Assembly: GCA_965279165.1 (NCBI GenBank)
Contig: OZ257140.1
Span: 1 to 64,000, forward strand
Source: JBAYIE01 sp965279165
Lineage (GTDB): Bacteria > Bacteroidota > Bacteroidia > UKL13-3
Direction: 5' to 3'
Length of the DNA: 64,000 nt
The stretch's first letter is position 1. Each line of letters begins with the position of its first letter. A program made the translations under genes and the position numbers. This document shows positions 45,628 to 52,210 of this stretch, one piece after another. The notes beneath the pieces are model-generated. The model was not told the origin of the DNA. It ran no database searches and was given only the letters and a program-made list of their open reading frames with translations.

Positions 45628-46959
45628 CTACAACAATTGGTTTGCCAAATTCGCCAACTCACTTCTTTCCCCTTTTTCTAACGTGATATGCGCATGCAAA
45701 GGATTATCGCGTATGCGGTCGATTAAATAGGAGAGTCCATTGGATTGTGAATCCAAGTAAGGTGTATCAATTTGGAAAATATCGCCGGTAAATACAATTT
45801 TAGTTCCTTCTCCGGCACGGGTAATGATGGTTTTTACTTCAAGCGGAGTGAGGTTTTGCGCTTCATCAATGATGAACATGATATTGGATAAACTTCTTCC
45901 ACGTATATATGCCAAAGGTGTAACCAGCAATTTTTCCTGGTTAACCATATCTGTAATTTTTTGGTATTCCTTGTCGGTTTCTTTCCATTGGTTTTGAATC
46001 AATTTTAAATTATCCCATAATGGTTCCATGTAAGGATTAATTTTTGATTTGATATCGCCCGGTAGAAATCCAATATCTTTATTGCTTAATGGAATGATTG
46101 GACGTGCTAAATAAATTTGTCGGTAGTCTTGTTTTTGCTCCATGGCAGCCGCAAGTGCCAGCAATGTTTTTCCGGTACCTGCAACACCTTGTATGGTTAC
46201 CAGTTGTACATGTGGATTAAGCACAGCATGCAAAGCAAACGTTTGTTCTGCATTGCGTGGTTTAATTCCATAGGCATTTCGTTTGTCAATTCGTTCTATA
46301 CTTTCGTTGATTGGATTATAATAACACAATACAGAAGCTTTAGCGGTGCGCAACAAATAATAATGGTTTGCAACCGGTTTTTCGTCAAACAACAAATCAA
46401 ACGAAATAAAACCTTCGGCATAAATCCGATCAATTACCGATTGCTTTACATTTTCGATAATGGTTTTCCCGGTATGTAAATGGTCTACATTCTTAATCTT
46501 ACCTGTTTCATAATCTTCTGCCAAAAGGTTTAATGATTTAGCCTTTAAACGCAGGTTAACATCTTTGGTAACCATGATTACTTTACGGCCCGGAAATTCT
46601 TCCCGCATTGCCAAAGCAGCATTCAGAATACGGTGATCTGCCTTGCGTTCGCCAAATACTTTTTCGGCGTCGATGCTCGCGCTTTGTTGCATGACCACTT
46701 TAAACTTACCACGACTCCTTCCATTAATCGGAATCCAATCGCTAAGGGTATATTCTCCGGATAGTTTGTCGAGGTAACGGATAAATTCCCTTGCCTCAAA
46801 ATTGATGGTATCGTTGCCTTTTTTAAAATTATCTAATTCCTCTAATACCGTGATTGGGATTGCTACATCGTGTTCCTGAAAATTCTTTATTGCATTGTGA
46901 TCGTAAAGTATAACAGAGGTATCGAGTACAAATATTTTTCTCTCTTCTTTTTTCGCCAT
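45628..46959 (-). CDS. PIN-PhoH fusion protein (PhoH2 type)
   Basis: This 443-residue protein fuses an N-terminal PIN ribonuclease domain (about 1-150) to a PhoH ATPase domain (about 230-443). The PIN part shows FVLDTSVILYDH, ITVLEELDNFK and the acidic KADHRILNAAL. The PhoH part has Walker A GVAGTGKTLLAL, then LARPIIPLSNKDIGFLPGD and Walker B MFIIDEAQNLTPLE. Related proteins unwind and cut RNA in an ATP-dependent way. The gene appears to be the first of a reverse-strand unit with the small frame at 45459-45590. Confidence 0.92.
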   Translation of the reverse strand: MAKKEERKIFVLDTSVILYDHNAIKNFQEHDVAIPITVLEELDNFKKGNDTINFEAREFIRYLDKLSGEYTLSDWIPINGRSRGKFKVVMQQSASIDAEKVFGERKADHRILNAALAMREEFPGRKVIMVTKDVNLRLKAKSLNLLAEDYETGKIKNVDHLHTGKTIIENVKQSVIDRIYAEGFISFDLLFDEKPVANHYYLLRTAKASVLCYYNPINESIERIDKRNAYGIKPRNAEQTFALHAVLNPHVQLVTIQGVAGTGKTLLALAAAMEQKQDYRQIYLARPIIPLSNKDIGFLPGDIKSKINPYMEPLWDNLKLIQNQWKETDKEYQKITDMVNQEKLLVTPLAYIRGRSLSNIMFIIDEAQNLTPLEVKTIITRAGEGTKIVFTGDIFQIDTPYLDSQSNGLSYLIDRIRDNPLHAHITLEKGERSELANLANQLL

Positions 46960-47117
46960 GGTTTAAATCAATAATAAGTTCAAGATATAAGGTGCAAAAT
47001 CAAGATGCCCTAAAAAGTTGTAAACAAATGTGCAAAGCTTGTAATCGCGTTAAATACAAGTAACGTGGTGTTAATACATTCTAAGATATTATATACATTT
47101 ACAGCCAATTCACTTCC

Positions 47118-48068
47118 ATGAAATTCAAACTAGATTTTGAAATACCTGCTTCTAAGCAACAAATAAGTATTAAGAAACCAATATTACTGGCAGGTTCGTG
47201 TTTTGCCGAACATATCGGAAACAGATTACAAACCAGTAAATTTAATGTGGTCCTTAATCCGAATGGAATTTTATTTAACCCTATAAGTATTTGTAAAAGT
47301 ATTGTAGATATTGTGGAAGAATCAATCCCTTCTGGGTTGGATTTATTTGAATACAACGGAGTTTGGTATTCGTGGCAACACCATGGAAAGTTTAATGCGC
47401 CAACAAAAGAAGTGCTTTTTGAACGTATTGTAAAGGAAAGAAAAGAGGCATTAGAACAGTTTAAAAATGCGGATTGGTTGGTAATTACATTTGGTAGTGC
47501 TTGGGTTTATGAACTTAAAGACAGCCATCATATAGTAGCAAACTGCCATAAGGTTCCTCAAAAACAATTTAACAAACGGTTATTGACCATTGAAGAGATT
47601 TCAAATGCATGTAAGTCGATATTAGAACATGAAAAGCTAAAAAATAAGAAAATTTTGTTTACGGTAAGTCCGGTAAGATATATACGCGATGGATTGGTGG
47701 AAAATAACAGAAGTAAGGCCCACTTACTTTCTGCTGTCCACCAGATTTGTAGCACCTATTCAAATGCGTATTATTTTCCTGCGTATGAGATAGTTTTGGA
47801 CGAACTACGGGATTACCGTTTTTTTGAAAAGGATATGGTACATCCGAATGAATTGGCAATTGATTATGTATTTGAAAAATTTGTTGAAACTTATGTGGAT
47901 GCAGAAACGCAATTATTCATAAAAAACTGGACTGAAATTCAATTGGCCATGCATCATCGGCCAATTCATCCCGAATCAAATCAACACAAGGAGTTTATAC
48001 GCAGTTATCAATCAAAATTAGACCAAATGATAATAAAGTATCCGGAACTGAATCTAAAGCTGCATTAG
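47118..48068 (+). CDS. GSCFA-domain protein
   Basis: This 316-residue protein has the defining motif AGSCFAEHIGNRL near residue 28 and further GSCFA/SGNH-hydrolase-like elements: NPNGILFNPISI, TFGSAWVYELKD, FTVSPVRYIRDGLVENNRSK and DMVHPNELA. The SGNH-like arrangement suggests an esterase or acyl-handling enzyme, but the substrate is unknown. There is no signal peptide. The next 95 bases lead into the duplicated tRNA-Arg locus. Confidence 0.85.
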   Translation: MKFKLDFEIPASKQQISIKKPILLAGSCFAEHIGNRLQTSKFNVVLNPNGILFNPISICKSIVDIVEESIPSGLDLFEYNGVWYSWQHHGKFNAPTKEVLFERIVKERKEALEQFKNADWLVITFGSAWVYELKDSHHIVANCHKVPQKQFNKRLLTIEEISNACKSILEHEKLKNKKILFTVSPVRYIRDGLVENNRSKAHLLSAVHQICSTYSNAYYFPAYEIVLDELRDYRFFEKDMVHPNELAIDYVFEKFVETYVDAETQLFIKNWTEIQLAMHHRPIHPESNQHKEFIRSYQSKLDQMIIKYPELNLKLH

Positions 48069-48140
48069 GATACTCTTCAACGCATGAATAGGGTAGAGGT
48101 GCAATGGATATGATTTGAAATAGCTTTTGTCCATTTTAAG

Positions 48141-48180
48141 CCTTAAATTCGCCCCACTTTATTGGTCTCGTAGTACAACG
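48141..48180. repeat. 40-bp direct repeat, copy 1 (tRNA-Arg promoter and 5' end)
   Basis: It begins CCTTAAATTCGCCCCACTTT and ends TTGGTCTCGTAGTACAACG. It is identical over 40 bases to 48564-48603 and includes the first 17 bases of the tRNA. Copy 2 starts one base after the GIY-YIG stop codon. Confidence 0.9.
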
Positions 48181-48302
48181 CCTGCCCGACCGACATAGTC
48201 GGGCGGGGATAGTATACCTGCCTGCTAATAAGCAGGGAAGTTTCCGAAGCTTTTGATTCAGGTTCCCTGCCCGACTGCGTCACGCAGGCGGGGATTCCTG
48301 AC
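48164..48302 (+). pseudogene. tRNA-Arg(CCG) relic carrying three palindromic insertions
   Basis: Bases of the intact tRNA at 48587-48658 reappear here in order, interrupted three times: by 27 bases at 48181-48207 in the D-loop (after AACG), 20 bases at 48217-48236 between the D-stem and the anticodon stem, and 27 bases at 48266-48292 in the T-loop (after TTC). Each insert starts CCTGCC and is a palindrome (for example CCTGCCTGCTAATAAGCAGG). The anticodon loop TTCCGAA and T-stem are kept. The copy ends at ATTCCTGAC, so the 3' acceptor strand is lost and it cannot be a normal tRNA. Confidence 0.88.
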
Positions 48303-48317
48303 AAAATCAGTAAAATT

Positions 48318-48563
48318 ATGTTCATAGTTTATATCATAGAAAGTGAGAAAGATGGAATCTGGTATACTGGATTTACACAAGACCTTCAAAGAAGAATCAA
48401 AGAGCATAACACAGGTAAATCAAAATTCACTTCAGGTCATATGCCTTGGAAACTAATTTATTCGGAAACAGTTGAAGAAAGAATTGACGCAAGAAAGAAA
48501 GAAAAATATTTTAAGAGCGCAGCAGGTAAAAAGTATATTTCAATACAAATTTCAAAAAGTTAA
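48318..48563 (+). CDS. GIY-YIG nuclease-domain protein
   Basis: This 81-residue protein is a single GIY-YIG domain of the UPF0213/YhbQ-like type. The GIY and YIG elements are FIVYIIES and IWYTGFTQDL, followed by the conserved RRIKEHNTGKSKFTSGHMPW and a Glu-containing helix (YSETVEERIDARKKEKYFKS). Small members are usually suspected to act on DNA, but no activity is established for this group that I know of. The ATG lies 15 bases after the tRNA relic, and its stop is immediately followed by the second 40-bp repeat and the intact tRNA, so the gene sits exactly between two tRNA copies, like a cassette. Confidence 0.88.
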   Translation: MFIVYIIESEKDGIWYTGFTQDLQRRIKEHNTGKSKFTSGHMPWKLIYSETVEERIDARKKEKYFKSAAGKKYISIQISKS

Positions 48564-48603
48564 CCTTAAATTCGCCCCACTTTATTGGTCTCGTAGTACA
48601 ACG
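48564..48603. repeat. 40-bp direct repeat, copy 2
   Basis: Identical to 48141-48180. It directly abuts the GIY-YIG stop codon and supplies the upstream region and 5' end of the intact tRNA gene. Confidence 0.9.
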
Positions 48604-48658
48604 GATAGTATAGAAGTTTCCGAAGCTTTTGATTCAGGTTCGATTCCTGACGAGACCA
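48587..48658 (+). tRNA. tRNA-Arg (anticodon CCG)
   Basis: The 72-base gene has a perfect acceptor stem GGTCTCG/CGAGACC, D-stem GTAC/GTAT, anticodon loop TTCCGAA (CCG) and T-arm TCAGG-TTCGATT-CCTGA, with discriminator A. The anticodon stem is weak, with G-T pairs at both ends. CCA is not encoded. It is the only complete copy in a cluster of broken ones. Confidence 0.9.
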
Positions 48659-48702
48659 CATATTTATTCTTGCGTAAGCGCTTAACATAAAAGATTATTT
48701 CA

Positions 48703-48950
48703 ATTCAGGTTCCCTGCCTGACTGCGTCACGCAGGCAGGGATTCCTGACGAGACCACGATTTATTCGCGCATAAGTTCTAAGAATAAAAGCAACTTTCAA
48801 TTCAGGTTCCCTGCCTGACTGCGTCACGCAGGCAGGGATTCCTGACGAGACCACGATTTATTCGCGCATAAGTTCTAAGAATAAAAGCAACTTTTAATTC
48901 AAGTTCCCTGCCTGACTGCGTCGCGCAGGCGGGGATTCCTGACAAGACCA
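48703..48950 (+). repeat. 97-bp tandem repeat of 3' tRNA-Arg fragments with palindromes
   Basis: Three units (48703-48756, 48800-48853, 48897-48950) each contain the 3' third of tRNA-Arg(CCG), from ATTCAGGTTC to GATTCCTGACGAGACCA, with a 27-base palindrome inserted in the T-loop at the same point as in the relic at 48164-48302. The palindrome has CCTGCCTG and CAGGCAGG ends around GTCACG or GTCGCG. The spacers share CGATTTATTCGCGCATAAGT. The third unit has changes (CAAG for CAGG; GACAAGACCA). Confidence 0.88.
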
Positions 48951-49012
48951 CATGAATCAGAGTGAGAGTGAGAGTGGGAGCGGTTCCAACGATTGAATTG
49001 TATCAGAAGAAG

Positions 49013-49050
49013 TGTGAATCATGTAATTTAATTACTTGATAATGTAATAC
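49013..49050 (+). promoter_or_regulatory. Bipartite stress-island site A
   Basis: TGTGAATCATGTAA-N16-TGTAATAC, ending 60 bases before the ATG at 49111. It shares sequence and exact 21-base core spacing with sites at 49702, 54861, 56279 and 59367. Confidence 0.6.
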
Positions 49051-49081
49051 CCCAACAAAACTTGAAGCAGACATTTGGAAG

Positions 49082-49097
49082 GTGAAAATATTTTCAC
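49082..49097. promoter_or_regulatory. 16-bp perfect palindrome before the gene at 49111
   Basis: GTGAAAATATTTTCAC is a perfect palindrome ending 13 bases before the ATG. Its place in the untranslated leader suggests an operator or RNA-level site, but no regulator is known. Confidence 0.35.
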
Positions 49098-49110
49098 AAA
49101 CATCATCCAA

Positions 49111-49608
49111 ATGAAAATTATACTTCGCCTTGTGTTGAGCCTGTTTCTTTATATGCCAATACTAAATGCCCAGGTTTCTGTTCAAATAAATATTGGTAGT
49201 CCTCCAATGTGGGGCCCCGTAGGTTACCAGGAAGCACGTTATTATTACATTCCGGATGTGGAGGCTTACTATGATATCCATACCTCTATGTTCATTTACT
49301 ACAGTGGCGGAATATGGATGCATCGCAGCTATCTGCCAGGTCGTTATCGGAATTATGATTTGTACTCAGGTTACAAAGTGGTTTTAACCAATTATCATGG
49401 CGATAGGCCATATTCAAATTATTCGCATCACAAACACCAATATGCGAAAGGCTATAAAGGTTCGTACCAACAAAATAGAGGTCATAAGCCGGGAAATAAC
49501 AATGGCAATGTACACCAAAACAGTTCATCAAATCACGATCAACATGCAGGAAATAATGGCAACAAAAATCAAAAACAATCTAACGGTAAAGGAAAAAGCC
49601 AACACTAA
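49111..49608 (+). CDS. Secreted protein with His/Asn-rich tail
   Basis: This 165-residue protein starts at the ATG at 49111 and has a signal peptide ending near LNAQ. The mature N-terminal half is aromatic and Gly/Pro-rich (INIGSPPMWGPVGYQEARYY; MFIYYSGGIWMHRSYLPGRY) and resembles small periplasmic proteins of Bacteroidota without known function. The C-terminal 60 residues are low-complexity, rich in Asn, His, Gln and Gly (HHKHQYAKGYKG; NNNGNVHQNSSSNHDQ). It is preceded by bipartite site A and a 16-bp palindrome, and followed by a terminator, so it is its own transcription unit. Confidence 0.75.
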   Translation: MKIILRLVLSLFLYMPILNAQVSVQINIGSPPMWGPVGYQEARYYYIPDVEAYYDIHTSMFIYYSGGIWMHRSYLPGRYRNYDLYSGYKVVLTNYHGDRPYSNYSHHKHQYAKGYKGSYQQNRGHKPGNNNGNVHQNSSSNHDQHAGNNGNKNQKQSNGKGKSQH

Positions 49609-49663
49609 CAAGTGAGTTAATCTTTATTCAATTTCTTATCCCCTCATACGCTTTAATTAAACC

Positions 49664-49698
49664 AAACACCCGGTCAGATTGCCCGGGTGTTTTTTTTA
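49664..49698 (+). terminator. Terminator after the gene at 49111
   Basis: AACACCCGG-(N8)-CCGGGTGTT followed by TTTTTT forms a strong hairpin just upstream of bipartite site B. Confidence 0.85.
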
Positions 49699-49701
49699 AG
49701 G

Positions 49702-49739
49702 TGTGAATCATGTAACTAGTTTTATTAGTTCTATAACAC
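49702..49739 (+). promoter_or_regulatory. Bipartite stress-island site B (csbD operon)
   Basis: TGTGAATCATGTAA-N16-TATAACAC, ending 63 bases before the csbD-like start at 49803. The first half is identical to site A. Confidence 0.6.
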
Positions 49740-49802
49740 TTGGAAGAGCATATACCCTCACTTTTGAATCTTAATTAACCATTTCAATAAAAATCAAATA
49801 CA

Positions 49803-49991
49803 ATGAAAAACACAACAGAATTAACAGGTAACTGGAATGAAATCAAAGGGAAGCTAAAGCAAAAATTTGCCTTGTTAAGCGACAATGATTTATTGCTTGT
49901 GGAAGGTAAGAACGAAGAGTTGCTTGGCCGTCTGCAAATTAAATTAGGCAAAACCAAAGACGAATTAGCTAAACTAATCTCGGAATTATAA
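49803..49991 (+). CDS. CsbD-family stress protein
   Basis: This 62-residue acidic/basic helical protein has the family start LTGNWNEIKGKLKQKFALLS followed by DNDLLLVEGKNEELLGRLQ. CsbD/YjbJ proteins are abundant in general stress and stationary phase; their mechanism is unknown. It leads a same-strand run of small envelope genes (to 52184 or beyond) and is preceded by bipartite site B, so it is probably induced with the rest of this island. Confidence 0.9.
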   Translation: MKNTTELTGNWNEIKGKLKQKFALLSDNDLLLVEGKNEELLGRLQIKLGKTKDELAKLISEL

Positions 49992-50019
49992 ACATTAATC
50001 AAGTTTTAAAAATAACACC

Positions 50020-50577
50020 ATGAAAAAATCATTTTTAATTATATTACTTATTCTGTCTGGATTAGGTAAATCACATGCCCAAGAGAGTTATGGCAATACT
50101 TTAAACTTCGGAATTGGGGTAGGCGGATACTCCGGGTATTACGGTTATGTTAATCGTTCAATGCCGGTATTGCACCTTAACTATGAGTTTAATGCTGCAA
50201 AAAATTTCACCCTGGCTCCATTCATTTCTTTCTACACATACACCAATACTTATTGGTGGGGAAATAACAACAGACCGTATGCATATTATACTTACAGAGA
50301 AACCGTTATTCCAATTGGCCTAAAAGGTACATTTTATGCCGATCAATTGCTGGCCTTAAACAACAAATGGGATATTTATTTGGCCGGATCCTTAGGATTT
50401 GCATTGGTAGAAGCTTCTTGGGAAAATGGGTATGATGGAGATAAGAATTATTACCATAGAGGTAGTAACTTATTTCTTGATATTCATATTGGTGCCGAAT
50501 ACCATTTTAGCAAGAGAATAGGTGGCTTTGTTGATTTATCAAGCGGAGTTTCTACGATTGGAATTGCCATTCATTAA
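50020..50577 (+). CDS. Outer-membrane beta-barrel-type protein
   Basis: This 185-residue protein has a signal peptide (about residues 1-20, ending SHAQ). It has a repeated strand pattern rich in Tyr and Gly (GIGVGGYSGYYGYVN; APFISFYTYTNTYWWGNN; DIHIGAEYHFSKRIGGFVD), typical of small eight-stranded barrels. No specific family is recognised. It is the second gene of the csbD run, 28 bases after csbD. Confidence 0.72.
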   Translation: MKKSFLIILLILSGLGKSHAQESYGNTLNFGIGVGGYSGYYGYVNRSMPVLHLNYEFNAAKNFTLAPFISFYTYTNTYWWGNNNRPYAYYTYRETVIPIGLKGTFYADQLLALNNKWDIYLAGSLGFALVEASWENGYDGDKNYYHRGSNLFLDIHIGAEYHFSKRIGGFVDLSSGVSTIGIAIH

Positions 50578-50591
50578 TAAAATTAAATAAT

Positions 50592-50750
50592 ATGAACAAC
50601 TTACTTTATGCAATTGCCGTAATTCTGGTTATAGCATGGGCCATTGGATTTCTTGGCTATAACTCAGGTGGTATCATCCACATCTTATTGGTAATTGCCT
50701 TGATTGCCATCATACTTAGGATTATTCAAGGAAAGAAAATTATCGATTAA
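50592..50750 (+). CDS. Lmo0937-type two-helix membrane protein
   Basis: This 52-residue frame starts at the ATG at 50592: MNNLLYAIAVILVIAWAIGF, then LGYNSGGIIHILLVIALIAI and ILRIIQGKKIID. Two membrane helices separated by GYNSGG-IIH match the small Lmo0937/DUF5670 family often found beside CsbD and YtxH genes in Bacteroidota. The role is unknown. The gap to the previous gene is 14 bases. Confidence 0.82.
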   Translation: MNNLLYAIAVILVIAWAIGFLGYNSGGIIHILLVIALIAIILRIIQGKKIID

Positions 50751-50775
50751 CAACTCTCATCTAACAATCATTATC

Positions 50776-51072
50776 ATGAAAAAAATAACAAAAATAATTC
50801 TGGGACTTAGCATTTGCCTGTTGGTTAATGCACCTTTAACATTTGCAGGGTCGGCTCAACCGGTAGATTCGAGAACCCAAAGCATTGTGCTTATTCATCG
50901 TTTAGATCAAATTCAAAAAATGGATAAGTCAAAATTAACTTCTGTTGAAAAGAAAACCCTTGGCAACGAAGTGAAAAGCATTCATAAATCTTTGAAAACT
51001 ATGGATGGGGGAATCTATATTTCAGTAGGTGCTATCATTATCATTCTGCTTTTATTAATCATTTTATTATAA
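50776..51072 (+). CDS. Small exported membrane-anchored protein
   Basis: This 98-residue protein starts at the ATG at 50776. The signal peptide is MKKITKIILGLSICLLVNAP and onward. A charged helical middle (DQIQKMDKSKLTSVEKKTLG) leads to a C-terminal membrane helix, GGIYISVGAIIIILLLLIIL. Similar proteins accompany CsbD/Lmo0937 genes in many Bacteroidota, but I know no function. Confidence 0.7.
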   Translation: MKKITKIILGLSICLLVNAPLTFAGSAQPVDSRTQSIVLIHRLDQIQKMDKSKLTSVEKKTLGNEVKSIHKSLKTMDGGIYISVGAIIIILLLLIILL

Positions 51073-51126
51073 AGTAAACCCAGGATATTCTTAACATTAA
51101 TCTATAACAAAATTAAAACAATCAAT

Positions 51127-51372
51127 ATGAACAACTCAAACAACAGCGAAAAGCTGATAGGAGCATTATTAATAGGTGGTGCAATTGGCGCTGCCCTTGG
51201 AATTTTATTTGCACCGGATAAAGGTAGTGAAACACGCCGTAAAATAGCGGCTAAAAACGATGAACTTACGGATGCAATGAAGCAAAAACTCAATACTACT
51301 ATCGAAGAAATTAAAGAGGAAATGAATGCGATAAAAGAGAAGACAAGAGATCTCATGGAAGAAACAGCCTAA
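51127..51372 (+). CDS. YtxH-domain protein
   Basis: This 81-residue protein has the YtxH pattern: a Gly/Ala-rich membrane helix (IGALLIGGAIGAALGILFAP), then DKGSETRRKIA and a long charged helix (IKEEMNAIKEKTRDLMEE). YtxH proteins belong to general stress regulons; their mechanism is unclear. It is the fifth gene of the csbD run. Confidence 0.88.
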   Translation: MNNSNNSEKLIGALLIGGAIGAALGILFAPDKGSETRRKIAAKNDELTDAMKQKLNTTIEEIKEEMNAIKEKTRDLMEETA

Positions 51373-51429
51373 CACGCTATGGCAAAATTCTGACACCTAT
51401 TAAAAGCAAAACCACAAACCAAAGGTAAA

Positions 51430-51768
51430 ATGGAAACACAATTAAAACTATTTGAACCCCTTATTAAACACCTCGAATTGTATGGAAAACAAAGCATCGA
51501 ACTGGTAAGGTTAAAAACAATCGATAAAACAGCCAATTTGTTTTCAACTTTGTTTGCAAAAGTGTTGTTGTTTTCATCCTTATTGTTAGGTCTGGTTATT
51601 TTAAGTATTGGAGGTGCTGTTTTTCTTGGTGATTTTATCGGTAATATGGCATTTGGCTTCGTTATTGTCGCAGCATTTTATCTTATTATTGGCTTGATTC
51701 TATTGCTAATACAGCCTACTTTAAAATCCTCTTTTTACAATTCATTGATTGAGAAACTAAACCATTGA
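51430..51768 (+). CDS. Holin-superfamily-III-like (Phage_holin_3_6) membrane protein
   Basis: This 112-residue protein has an N-terminal amphipathic helix (FEPLIKHLELYGKQSIELVR) and two membrane helices (VLLFSSLLLGLVILSIGGAV and GFVIVAAFYLIIGLILLL). The arrangement matches the chromosomal holin-X/Phage_holin_3_6 family, which commonly sits between YtxH and CsbD genes and is not evidence of a phage. Function unknown. Confidence 0.75.
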   Translation: METQLKLFEPLIKHLELYGKQSIELVRLKTIDKTANLFSTLFAKVLLFSSLLLGLVILSIGGAVFLGDFIGNMAFGFVIVAAFYLIIGLILLLIQPTLKSSFYNSLIEKLNH

Positions 51769-51773
51769 ACCAA

Positions 51774-52184
51774 ATGAAAAAAGTAAACCATATTAATGAA
51801 CTGAAACAAGAAATTTTACGATTGGAATCTGATCAGGAGTTTACCAAATTGAGATTAAACGCAGTGCTTGGCGATACAATGGAACAATTAAATCCATTGC
51901 AGATGCTTAAACTATCCCTCAACGATTCAGGTAACTCAAAAATACTTAAAAGTGAAATTTTAGGGGCAACTGCCGGTTTAACCATCGGAGCTGTTGCTAA
52001 ATTTTTACTTGTAGGTAACTCTAAAAATCCTTTACGTATCGTATTCGGTAATTTAGCACAGGTGGGCTTATCAGTACTTGTGGCTAAAAATCCAAAGACA
52101 GTAGCCAAGGTTACAACCGGTATCATAGGGATGATTAAGAATTATGCAGAAAATGTGCTTGAAAAACATCCTGTAAGAGAATAA
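51774..52184 (+). CDS. Small protein of the csbD-ytxH run, unknown function
   Basis: This 136-residue protein starts at the ATG at 51774 (MKKVNHINELKQEILRLESD). It has an N-terminal coiled-coil, then two Gly/Ala-rich hydrophobic segments (EILGATAGLTIGAVAKFLLV and GNLAQVGLSVLVAKNPKTV). It overlaps or closely follows the holin-like gene and is probably co-expressed. No family recognised. Confidence 0.7.
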   Translation: MKKVNHINELKQEILRLESDQEFTKLRLNAVLGDTMEQLNPLQMLKLSLNDSGNSKILKSEILGATAGLTIGAVAKFLLVGNSKNPLRIVFGNLAQVGLSVLVAKNPKTVAKVTTGIIGMIKNYAENVLEKHPVRE

Positions 52185-52210
52185 TTCCAGGATTTCAGAC
52201 TGCTTTTTTT

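Noticed and set aside
45469..45681. Forward-strand 70-codon frame overlapping the phoH 3' end
   Set aside because: The translation is low-complexity from TTACTCATT repeats, and the opposite strand carries the more protein-like small frame.
48164..48302. Functional tRNA with an intron
   Set aside because: The inserts are in the D-loop, the D/anticodon junction and the T-loop rather than the anticodon loop, and the 3' acceptor strand is missing.
51430..51768. Prophage remnant suggested by a holin-like protein
   Set aside because: No other phage genes are nearby. This holin-like family is a chromosomal neighbour of YtxH and CsbD genes.
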